From positions 1 through 15,272 of the forward strand of contig CADBMK010000024.1 in NCBI GenBank assembly GCA_902795785.1: a stretch of DNA of 15,272 nucleotides, read 5' to 3'. The position numbers and the translations under genes are program-made. This DNA comes from an uncultured Bacteroidia bacterium. Lineage in GTDB: Bacteria > Bacteroidota > Bacteroidia > Bacteroidales > UBA932. Under the pieces are notes generated by a model that worked only from the letters and a program-made list of their open reading frames with translations, did not search any database and was not told the origin of the DNA. Positions 6,976 to 14,047 of the stretch are shown one piece after another (the stretch's first letter is position 1; every line of letters starts with the position of its first letter).

Positions 6976-8009
6976 TGACCGAAATATTGATTGAAACACT
7001 CAGAACGGCTGTACTTGTAACCGGTCTGGTTATCATACTGATGATGATTGTCGAATCCTTCGACATCACAAGCAGCGGCAGGATAACTTCATGGCTCCAG
7101 AGCAAGGGCCTCTTCCAGACAATAATGTCAGGAGTATTCGGTTCCACGCCAGGCTGCGTCGGCGGCATAGCCTCCGTGTCAATGTACACAAGAGGCCTGA
7201 TTTCATTCGGCGCACTCCTGGCAATGATGATAGCCACTGTAGGAGACGAAGCCTTCCTGATGCTGACCATAATGCCGGTCAAGGCTACGCTTCTTTTTCT
7301 CCTTCTCCTGGTAATGGGAATCGTTGTGGGGATAATCTACGACAAGGTGGTCAGGAAAAACACTCTTGAGCCAAGACCGGAGTCCTGCAAGTCAACCGAG
7401 GAGCAGAAGTCAGGAGTAACCTTCGGATGGATAAGATGGAAACTTGTCATTGCCGTTGTTGTCTTCCTTGTAGCCCTTCTTTCGGGTTTCCTTGAGCCAG
7501 ACGAGCACGAAATGGCGCACAACCACGCCCAGGCTCTCCCTGGACTTAACGAGGAAAGCCTTTATTGGCTCGTAGCAGGCCTTAGCGCAATCGTTCTCAC
7601 CACACTTGTGGTAAGTTCCGACGCCATTGTAGAGAAACGCCTGTACAGGGATATTCTCTGCCACCACGCGCCGATGATCTTTGTCTGGACATTCGGAGTA
7701 CTTCTTCTTACAGAGGTTCTCTTCCATTTTGCTGATCCTACCCAGTGGATTAGGGACAATAAATACACGATGGTAGTAATAGCGGCCCTGATGGGAATAA
7801 TCCCCACTTCCGGCCCGCATATGATTCTTGTAACCCTCTTTGCTTCCGGGGTGCTTCCTTTCCCTGTCCTTCTGGCCAATTCAATCGTACAGGACGGCCA
7901 CGCGTCTTTGCCCCTTCTGGCAGAGAACCGCCGTATATGGTTGAAGGCCAAGACAATCAAATTTGTCCTGGCCCTCGTCATATGTTTTGTATGGTTGCTG
8001 TTTTACTAG
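6975..8009 (+). CDS. Putative 10TM heavy-metal exporter / manganese transporter (ArsP_2-like)
   Basis: Inner-membrane protein of 344 residues with about nine to ten hydrophobic segments (for example 9-27, 76-98, 104-122, 156-172, 197-214, 234-251, 264-279, 283-303, 326-343). I assign it to the family often annotated as putative manganese transporter or 10TM heavy-metal exporter (PF11449). The basis is the signature FGSTPGCVGG (55-64) followed by TVGDEAF (88-94), and a related second half MGIIPTSGPHMI (273-284) followed by VQDGHASLPLL (305-315). The halves look like an inverted internal repeat. Between them lies a charged, His-containing loop (EPDEHEMAHNHAQ, 174-186) that could bind metal. Substrate and direction are not proven by sequence. 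Its ATG shares the last A of the preceding DUF1573 stop. Its TAG stop overlaps the stop of the convergent dehydratase gene. Confidence 0.8.
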   Translation: MTEILIETLRTAVLVTGLVIILMMIVESFDITSSGRITSWLQSKGLFQTIMSGVFGSTPGCVGGIASVSMYTRGLISFGALLAMMIATVGDEAFLMLTIMPVKATLLFLLLLVMGIVVGIIYDKVVRKNTLEPRPESCKSTEEQKSGVTFGWIRWKLVIAVVVFLVALLSGFLEPDEHEMAHNHAQALPGLNEESLYWLVAGLSAIVLTTLVVSSDAIVEKRLYRDILCHHAPMIFVWTFGVLLLTEVLFHFADPTQWIRDNKYTMVVIAALMGIIPTSGPHMILVTLFASGVLPFPVLLANSIVQDGHASLPLLAENRRIWLKAKTIKFVLALVICFVWLLFY

Positions 8010-9943
8010 TGGTCGTAAACCTCGTAAGGAGAGTTGTTGCTCTTGAATTCCGGAACAATCTTCTTCATAAGCTTTACCATTGACGGGATATCAACCGCAG
8101 CGGCAAGTTCCTCAAGCCTGAGGTTGTCCGCTTTTGCCTCCTCATATCCATACTCACGAACCTTTGCCACACGGATTCTCTCGTGAGAGGTAGGAACTGT
8201 AGTCTCGGCATTGCTGAGCACCTCTTCATACAGCTTTTCACCCGGACGGAGTCCCGTATACTCAATCTTGATATCCTTGTCAGGCTCCAGACCGGCGAGT
8301 TTGATCATCCTTCGGGCAAGACAGTCAATCTTAACAGGTTTGCCCATATCGAACACGAAAATCTGGTTACCCTTGGTCATCGTTGCTGCCTCCATTACAA
8401 GACGGCAGGCCTCCGGGATGGTCATAAAGAACCGGATTATATCAGGATGGGTGACGGTAACAGGTCCGCCTTTTTCAATCTGCTCGCGGAAACGCGGAAT
8501 AACCGAACCGTTGGATCCAAGTACATTTCCAAATCTTGTCGTAACGAAACGTGTGACAGGATGGTCAACAACCGAGCCTTCCGGCATCTGATATGTGCCG
8601 CTCTCGATTGAAAGACCCAGAGACTGGACATAAATCTCGGCAAGACGCTTGGTACATCCCATAATATTTGTAGGGTTGACAGCCTTGTCGGTTGAAATCA
8701 TCACCATCTTCTCCACTCCGTAACGGATGCAGGCGTCGGCAAGGTTACGTGAACCGGCCACATTGACCATTACAGCCTCGCAAGGGTTCTCCTCCATAAG
8801 AGGGACATGCTTGTATGCGGCAGCATGGAATACGACCTGTGGCCTGTAATTACGGAATGCAAAATCAAGACGGGCTTTCTGTACTACATTGCCTATGACC
8901 GGAACGAAATCCAGGTCAGGGAACTTCTCATCGAGTTCAAGGCGGAGATTGTGCATAGGAGTCTCGGCATTGTCAAACAGGACGATGCGCTTCACTCCGA
9001 AGGTTGCAAGCTGACGCACGAGTTCACTTCCAATGGAGCCTGCGGCGCCCGTGACCATGATGACCTTATCGTGGAAATTCTCCTTAATGGCCTCCATGTT
9101 GAGTTTAATCTCCTCCCTACCAAGAAGGTCCTCTATCTTGACCTCTCGAATGCCTCCGGCGTTTACGACTTTGTCATTCTCAACGAAAGATTCGATTGAA
9201 GGAATCATGAGGACTTTAATGCCATTGTCAAGACAAACCCTCACAAGGCCGTTCTTCTCGGAATATATATCGTTCTTATGTACGAAGATGAGTCCTCCCA
9301 CGGACTTTGTCTTGCACATCTCGACAAACGCTTCCGAAGTATCGAAATGATACACAGGCTTGTCCAAAAGGTAAGCTCCGACAGCCACGTTCTGCTTTGA
9401 AATGAAACCAGATATCCTGTAACTCTTTGAATTAAGGGACCTGGTCACAAGAGACGATGCTGCTCCTCCGGTACCATAGACGAATACGTTCAATAACTTC
9501 TCCGAATCAATCACCCTGCCTCTGATGAAATCATAGACCATAATCATGGCAAGCCTGTATGAGAACAGCAGGAAGATGGTAAGGACAAAGTCAAAGCCGG
9601 CAAGGACGAAATCGTACCATATCGAAGACCTTGTCGAAGCCATGTAAACCCAGAAAATCAGGTCCTTCACGCTTGATGAAAGGATGAATCGCAACATATC
9701 CCTGATGGAAGTGTGGCGGATCACCACCCTGTAAGTCCTGAAGATGATATGTCCGACAGCCGAGCCAAAGGCCGCGACTATTGCAACACTGATTGAATAA
9801 ACGAGGGTTATATCCCTCGCAAACATCAGCGATGCCACGGCGATACTTATCACCGAGGCAAAGGTTGATACGGCTATATCAAGGCCGAAAATTAATCTGG
9901 GGCTTATAAAGCGTGTTAGATATCTGGATAATCTAAAGGCCAT
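8006..9943 (-). CDS. FlaA1/CapD/WbpM-type membrane nucleotide-sugar 4,6-dehydratase/epimerase
   Basis: Membrane-anchored enzyme of 645 residues acting on a UDP-activated amino sugar, typically a 4,6-dehydratase that starts synthesis of a deoxyamino sugar for capsule, O-antigen or protein glycan. Four transmembrane helices lie in about residues 17-135. A nucleotide-binding, CoA-binding-like domain follows (~150-265, VYGTGGAASS). The SDR catalytic domain then begins, with the NAD-binding motif GAAGSIG at 299-305 and FHAAAYKHVPLME. The catalytic stretch is STDKAVNPTNIMGCTKRLAE (S417, M428, K432), where Met replaces the usual Tyr of YxxxK, as in WbpM and its relatives. The length is normal. The gene has its own promoter in the 56-bp gap after the antiporter gene. 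No sugar-biosynthesis partners are nearby, so it may be an orphan gene. The exact product cannot be read from sequence. Confidence 0.93.
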   Translation of the reverse strand: MAFRLSRYLTRFISPRLIFGLDIAVSTFASVISIAVASLMFARDITLVYSISVAIVAAFGSAVGHIIFRTYRVVIRHTSIRDMLRFILSSSVKDLIFWVYMASTRSSIWYDFVLAGFDFVLTIFLLFSYRLAMIMVYDFIRGRVIDSEKLLNVFVYGTGGAASSLVTRSLNSKSYRISGFISKQNVAVGAYLLDKPVYHFDTSEAFVEMCKTKSVGGLIFVHKNDIYSEKNGLVRVCLDNGIKVLMIPSIESFVENDKVVNAGGIREVKIEDLLGREEIKLNMEAIKENFHDKVIMVTGAAGSIGSELVRQLATFGVKRIVLFDNAETPMHNLRLELDEKFPDLDFVPVIGNVVQKARLDFAFRNYRPQVVFHAAAYKHVPLMEENPCEAVMVNVAGSRNLADACIRYGVEKMVMISTDKAVNPTNIMGCTKRLAEIYVQSLGLSIESGTYQMPEGSVVDHPVTRFVTTRFGNVLGSNGSVIPRFREQIEKGGPVTVTHPDIIRFFMTIPEACRLVMEAATMTKGNQIFVFDMGKPVKIDCLARRMIKLAGLEPDKDIKIEYTGLRPGEKLYEEVLSNAETTVPTSHERIRVAKVREYGYEEAKADNLRLEELAAAVDIPSMVKLMKKIVPEFKSNNSPYEVYDH

Positions 9944-9961
9944 ATTTTATTCTACTTAATT

Positions 9962-9993
9962 CAAATGTACAAAAAAACATCGAATCAACCAGA
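9962..9993 (-). promoter_or_regulatory. Probable promoter of the dehydratase gene
   Basis: Minus-strand TACATTTG (9969-9962) matches the -7 consensus TAnnTTTG. Twenty bases upstream is TCTG (9993-9990), one mismatch from the -33 box TTTG. The ATG is at 9943, giving a leader of about 15 bases. The promoter sits directly after the stop codon of the antiporter gene on the same strand. Confidence 0.65.
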
Positions 9994-9999
9994 ACGAAG

Positions 10000-11400
10000 T
10001 TAGATTTCCTGAACCTTTCTATGCCAGTTGAGGATAGGAAGAAGGAACGATATCACAGCCGCTCCAAGCCAGAACCAGCTCACGTACGTGAAATCGTGCC
10101 TGGTCACAGTCTCCCCTATTTCATTCACAACCTGATATGTATGTCCGTCAAGAAGGATACCGGTGATGACGTTCTGGATACCGGCAGCCGCATAAGAAGC
10201 AAGCCCGACAATTCCGAGAGCCGCTCCGGTAGCCTTGCGCGGAACGATGTCAATGGCCATCAGACCTCCGATGAAACTGATAAGCACTCCGATTGCTATA
10301 CCGAAGAGGACCATTGAAAGAATAACCACAACCTTGCTGCCGCCTCCGAAGAGGAACAGCCAGAGAGCGATGGACTCAAGGATGCCTGCCGCAAATGCAG
10401 GATACTTCCTGTCGCCCTTGAAGACCTTGTCGGAGAGCCAGCCGGAAACCACGGTTCCGATGATTCCGAATACAGGGTTGATACCCACGATGGATGCAGC
10501 CTCACCGAGGCTGTATCCCCTGACTTCCTGAAGGAAAATGGTACCCCATTCGTTAATGGCGTATCTTGACATGTACATAAAGGCGCTGGCAAGAGCGAGG
10601 ATCCAAACGCCAGGGTTACGGATTACCGCCGCCTGAAGTTTCTTGGTATCGTCGGCAGATTCGGCTTTAGCCTCGGCAGGCTTCTCACCGGAAAGTTCCT
10701 CAACGGAAGGAAGTCCCTTGCTTTCAGGTGTATCGTGAAGCCAGAAGAGGATAAGCAGTACTCCCAAGGCGCCGGCAAGGGCGGCTCCGAAGAAGCCCCA
10801 TTTCCATCCGAAAGCGGCCACGAGCGAGCCCACGAATATGAACGAAAGGCCCTCACCTATATTGTGTGAAGCGCTGAAAAAACCATAGAATGTACCGCGT
10901 ATCTTGAGCGGGAACCATCTTGAAAGACCGATGATTGCAGGCGGAGCGCCCATTGACTGTGCCCAGCCGTTGATTCCCCACATAATTGCAAAGCAGGTGA
11001 AGATAAGAGCCGACGAGAATCCGGCATTGACGGCAGATGCGCCAAGCACACCCATAAGCATGTTCATGACGGCTGAAACGAGAAGTCCGGTAGCCATGAA
11101 TCTCTTGATGTTGCTGCTGTCACAAAGGAAGCCGTTGACAAATTTACCTATGGCGTATGCCCAGTAAAGGCAGGCTCCGATAATACCGAGCTGGGTTGCA
11201 TTGAGAAGACCCACATCGATAAGAGGCTGCTTCATCACGCCCATTGAAAGGCGGCATACATAATATAGCGCATATCCAAACGTTCCTGCAAGGAAGACCT
11301 GGAAACGCTTTCTTTTCCAGACACTTATAACATTGTCAGCATCTACTTTCCCAACTGATGGAGAACTGATTCTAAAGAAGTTTAAGATAGAGGTACTCAT
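10000..11400 (-). CDS. MFS transporter, OPA family (organophosphate:phosphate antiporter, GlpT/UhpT-like)
   Basis: Inner-membrane antiporter of 466 residues, predicted to exchange an organic phosphate ester (glycerol-3-phosphate, hexose phosphate or similar) for inorganic phosphate. It has the 12-helix MFS layout, with a hydrophilic cytoplasmic loop at ~222-257 (EKPAEAKAESADDTKK). Two arginines match the phosphate-binding pair of E. coli GlpT (R45/R269): R50 in YYVCRLSMG and R279 in MYMSRYAINEW. The family signature around GWAQSMGAPP...SRWFPLKIRGTFYG (145-172) and SASHNIGEG (176-184) is also present. The exact substrate within the OPA family cannot be assigned. Upstream, the tRNA-Ala terminator isolates it from the operon to the right; I see no clear consensus promoter in the 53 bases before its ATG. 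The dehydratase gene follows in the same direction. Confidence 0.93.
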   Translation of the reverse strand: MSTSILNFFRISSPSVGKVDADNVISVWKRKRFQVFLAGTFGYALYYVCRLSMGVMKQPLIDVGLLNATQLGIIGACLYWAYAIGKFVNGFLCDSSNIKRFMATGLLVSAVMNMLMGVLGASAVNAGFSSALIFTCFAIMWGINGWAQSMGAPPAIIGLSRWFPLKIRGTFYGFFSASHNIGEGLSFIFVGSLVAAFGWKWGFFGAALAGALGVLLILFWLHDTPESKGLPSVEELSGEKPAEAKAESADDTKKLQAAVIRNPGVWILALASAFMYMSRYAINEWGTIFLQEVRGYSLGEAASIVGINPVFGIIGTVVSGWLSDKVFKGDRKYPAFAAGILESIALWLFLFGGGSKVVVILSMVLFGIAIGVLISFIGGLMAIDIVPRKATGAALGIVGLASYAAAGIQNVITGILLDGHTYQVVNEIGETVTRHDFTYVSWFWLGAAVISFLLPILNWHRKVQEI

Positions 11401-11453
11401 TGATTAGATAAGGTGGTTACAGCGATTAGGTTGAAAATGTGTTATTATAAAAA

Positions 11454-11481
11454 AAGAGGTCATATAAAGATATGACCTCTT
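11454..11481 (-). terminator. Rho-independent terminator after tRNA-Ala
   Basis: A perfect 12-bp stem (AAGAGGTCATAT / ATATGACCTCTT) with a 4-base loop is followed on the minus strand by seven T. It lies 9 bases past the tRNA 3' end and would end both the tRNA transcript and any read-through from the GH20-regulator-phosphatase operon. Confidence 0.92.
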
Positions 11482-11490
11482 CATAATCAG

Positions 11491-11563
11491 TGGAGATATA
11501 GAGATTCGAACTCTAGACCCCCTGCTTGCAAAGCAGGTGCTCTACCAACTGAGCTATACCCCC
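11491..11563 (-). tRNA. tRNA-Ala, anticodon UGC
   Basis: Complete 73-nt tRNA on the minus strand. The acceptor stem GGGGGTA pairs with TATCTCC (two G-U pairs), with discriminator A. The D-arm is AGCTCAGTTGGTAGAGC. The anticodon stem CCTGC/GCAGG holds the loop TTTGCAA, giving anticodon TGC (reads GCA and relatives). The T-arm is TAGAGTTCGAATCTCTA. CCA is not encoded. It lies outside any rRNA operon here, between the phosphatase and antiporter genes, with its own promoter and terminator. Confidence 0.97.
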
Positions 11564-11574
11564 GATTGCGGATG

Positions 11575-11607
11575 CAAATATAAGTTAATTCGCTCCTTAC
11601 TTCCAAA
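11575..11607 (-). promoter_or_regulatory. Promoter of tRNA-Ala
   Basis: Minus-strand TTTG (11607-11604) and TATATTTG (11582-11575) are separated by 21 bases, a full match to the Bacteroidetes -33/-7 consensus. The -7 box ends 11 bases before the tRNA 5' end. The -33 box starts immediately after the phosphatase stop codon (11609-11611). Confidence 0.85.
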
Positions 11608-11608
11608 T

Positions 11609-12874
11609 TTATTTTTCAAAAAGTGAGGAAGTAAAATCCACAAATGAATTCCAGTCATAATATGGCCAGCTGTCCGTCCGGACAGGAAGCCTCGCTTCCC
11701 TGCCATTGAGAAGAACCTTAAAGAGAACCTTGTCAGCCTTCCTGCTGCGATAGAAGACAAACTGAAGGTTAGCTCCCATCGGAACCTCATGAAGCTGACA
11801 CCAGACAGGGATATCCTCAGGATTCTTGACATCGTGGCCAAAACCGTTCACGTCAAGGGTCATAAGCAGAGGAAGGAACGTGTAGTCGTGTCCAAAACGG
11901 AGATCCGCACCCTTCTCTCCGCTCTTAATGCGTTCCTGTGCCTTTGATATGATATCCTTTACTATTGGCGCATATCCAAGATGGGTAGGCCAGGCCTGAG
12001 CATAGAACTGGAAGGCGTCAATCTTCCAAAGGGCGATTCTCTCGTCAAGGGTGAAGATGTCGTTGAACACAAGGTCGGTGTCAAGGCTCGGCATGCCCGC
12101 GGCAAAGAAATAAAGATATGAGACAAAGTCCCAGCCATTCTTGTCGATATCCTCCACTGCCTGTTCAGGATGTACGAAGAGGCGGCCCATAATGGCCCTC
12201 CAGTCAACAGTTTTCTCAATATACTGTTCCCAGGTCATGTCAAAGCTGACCGGGGTACGCCTGTAACTCTGGTCAAGGAAAGGATTGCGTTTGTCAAGAG
12301 GCAGAATAGCGGGAAGGAAGCATACGCCGAAATTCTCAAATATGTCAAGTTTGGGATTGCACTCCTTGAGTCCCAGGCAAAAAGATGACATGGTCATCAC
12401 GCACCTTGTGGATGTGCTGGTCCAGGAACGGACCATAGCATCATCAGTAAAGACGGAAGGGAAATTGGCATACATCCTCCTGGCCAGGCCCTGCTGCTGC
12501 TCCCAGCCCTTGCGGGAAAGGTCTCCCACGCGGTATTTCACAGACGGATAAAGGCTCTCGAACTTCTCCCTGAAAGATGCTCCCAGCGGAGTGAGATTCT
12601 CATTATCCGCGGCCTCCCCGAATACATTGTGGAGTCTATCGTAGATATCGCTCTGCCAGGCATAACGGGCGCCGTGACGGCCATAGTGGCTGACATAGAA
12701 AGGCTCATAGCCCTTGGGGGCAGGAGTAAGCTGAACCGGTCCCGTAGGACAGAGGTAATCCGTAGCATCAAGATACTCCCTGTGGTCTTTGAGCTGATCC
12801 AGGACATCATACTGCTGCGCAAACGCTGCGCGGCCTGCAAGCAGTAATAATAGAATGATTAAAATCTTTCTCAT
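11609..12874 (-). CDS. Exported histidine acid phosphatase (histidine phosphatase branch 2)
   Basis: Predicted periplasmic or exported phosphomonoesterase of 421 residues that transfers phosphate through a phosphohistidine. Residues 1-19 are a signal peptide (MRKILIILLLLL, cleavage probable at AFA-QQ). The active-site motif RHGAR is at 66-70, with nucleophile H67. A conserved substrate-side segment VRSWTSTSTRCVMTMSS lies at 148-164. The C-terminal catalytic pair is LRFGHDYTFLPLL, with H329 and D330 (the HD proton-donor motif, not the HAE form of MINPP-like phytases). The closing part has PMGANLQFVFYR and a VLLNG strand. The length fits the family, whose members act on sugar phosphates, phytate or other phosphate esters; the substrate here is open. 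It begins 6 nt after the XylR-like regulator gene and is thus the last gene of that operon. Confidence 0.9.
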   Translation of the reverse strand: MRKILIILLLLLAGRAAFAQQYDVLDQLKDHREYLDATDYLCPTGPVQLTPAPKGYEPFYVSHYGRHGARYAWQSDIYDRLHNVFGEAADNENLTPLGASFREKFESLYPSVKYRVGDLSRKGWEQQQGLARRMYANFPSVFTDDAMVRSWTSTSTRCVMTMSSFCLGLKECNPKLDIFENFGVCFLPAILPLDKRNPFLDQSYRRTPVSFDMTWEQYIEKTVDWRAIMGRLFVHPEQAVEDIDKNGWDFVSYLYFFAAGMPSLDTDLVFNDIFTLDERIALWKIDAFQFYAQAWPTHLGYAPIVKDIISKAQERIKSGEKGADLRFGHDYTFLPLLMTLDVNGFGHDVKNPEDIPVWCQLHEVPMGANLQFVFYRSRKADKVLFKVLLNGREARLPVRTDSWPYYDWNSFVDFTSSLFEK

Positions 12875-12880
12875 TGAAGA

Positions 12881-14044
12881 TTATTTTGTTTGTTGATGCT
12901 GTTTTCTCCATTCGCTCGGAGAACAGCCGTAAATCTGTTTGAAACGTCTTGAAATGCTTTTGGTATCGCTCTCTCCGAACGACAGGGCGATTTCCACCAC
13001 CTGCTCGTCCGTGTCTGTCAGCATTTCGGCAAAATGCCTGATCCTGAGGTCGGTGATATACTGATACACGCCTTTGCCTGTCACAGCCCTGAAGCGCCTT
13101 TCCAGAAGCCTTCTGGAAAGGGCTACCTCATCTATCACATCGTTGACGGATATCTTTTTCAGATAGTTCTTATGAATGAACTGAACCGCCTTCTGAATAC
13201 GGGCGTCCTCCGTGGCGAAGACCGCCGTCGACATTCGGCCGACAATCTTGACCGGCTTCATCACCACGTCCTGAGGAAGCGCGTCCGGGTTGGTCACCAG
13301 ATTCTCTATCAGTTCAGCCGTCCTGTAGCCTCCGTCCTCGATATCCACGAAGATGCTGGAAAGAGTGGTACTTCCAAGGTTGCACAGGAGTTCGTCGTTA
13401 TCCACGCCTATGACAGACACCTGTTCCGGAATCTTGATTCCCTCGGCGTGGCAGGCCTCGATAAGATTGTTACCCTGATTATCGTCGCAGGCCATGATGC
13501 CGATAGGTTTAGGAATGATTCTCAGCCATTCGCTGAGGCTCTCCCTTTCATAGTACCATAGGTGGTCGATATCCTGAAGGTTATATGAATAGAAATTATC
13601 CCTGAAGCCGGAAGACACCACCTCCTGTCTGAACCCCTCACACCGTTCATCGGACCAGCAGACGGAATTGTATCCGAAGAAACCGAAGTTGCGGAAACCG
13701 TGGTCGATGAAAAACCTGGCCGCCATACGACCGGTTCCGATATAGTCCGCGGTAATGTTTGGAATGGACTTGAATTTCTTCTTGAAATCCTGCGCCACGC
13801 AGACGATGCCGTTAAGACCGAACAGACTTATGTCATCCGTTTCCTCGAACTGTCCGATAACGGCATCGGCACCCCAGTCCTTAGCCCACCGCACCACTCC
13901 GGGGATTCCGATCATCTGCTTGAAAGCAGGAGGCATACGGCACACAGCCCACTGTTCCTTGCGGCGTGAATACCGTACTATTCCCTGAAGGAGCTTTGAA
14001 GCGAAGGACTCAGTAAAGTCCGTTATGAGGAGAACGTGAAGCAT
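12881..14044 (-). CDS. XylR-like transcriptional regulator (LacI-type ligand domain + AraC helix-turn-helix)
   Basis: Sugar-responsive DNA-binding regulator of 387 residues with the architecture and length of E. coli XylR (392). Residues ~1-275 form a LacI/GalR-type periplasmic-binding-like domain: VLLITDFTESFASKLLQGI at the start, NFGFFGYN, IGIMACDDNQGNNLIEAC and SVIGVDNDELLCNL, which are typical effector-pocket segments. Residues ~283-384 form an AraC-type double helix-turn-helix: ISVNDVIDEVALSRRLLERRFRAVTG, then VVEIALSFGESDTKSISRRFKQIYGCSPSEWRK. There is no N-terminal LacI helix-turn-helix. It lies 3 nt after the GH20 stop and 6 nt before the phosphatase, so it is probably an operon member controlling its own genes. 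The ligand is not necessarily xylose; an amino sugar would suit the GH20 neighbour, but that is inference. Confidence 0.92.
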   Translation of the reverse strand: MLHVLLITDFTESFASKLLQGIVRYSRRKEQWAVCRMPPAFKQMIGIPGVVRWAKDWGADAVIGQFEETDDISLFGLNGIVCVAQDFKKKFKSIPNITADYIGTGRMAARFFIDHGFRNFGFFGYNSVCWSDERCEGFRQEVVSSGFRDNFYSYNLQDIDHLWYYERESLSEWLRIIPKPIGIMACDDNQGNNLIEACHAEGIKIPEQVSVIGVDNDELLCNLGSTTLSSIFVDIEDGGYRTAELIENLVTNPDALPQDVVMKPVKIVGRMSTAVFATEDARIQKAVQFIHKNYLKKISVNDVIDEVALSRRLLERRFRAVTGKGVYQYITDLRIRHFAEMLTDTDEQVVEIALSFGESDTKSISRRFKQIYGCSPSEWRKQHQQTK

Positions 14045-14047
14045 ATT

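Noticed and set aside
8183..9350. Several plus-strand open frames of 100-142 codons opposite the dehydratase gene.
   Set aside because: They mirror the codon pattern of the dehydratase gene, which has complete catalytic motifs; the translations show no domain or signal.
13034..13561. Plus-strand open frame of 175 codons opposite the XylR-like gene.
   Set aside because: Fully antisense to a well-supported regulator; its translation shows no protein-family features.
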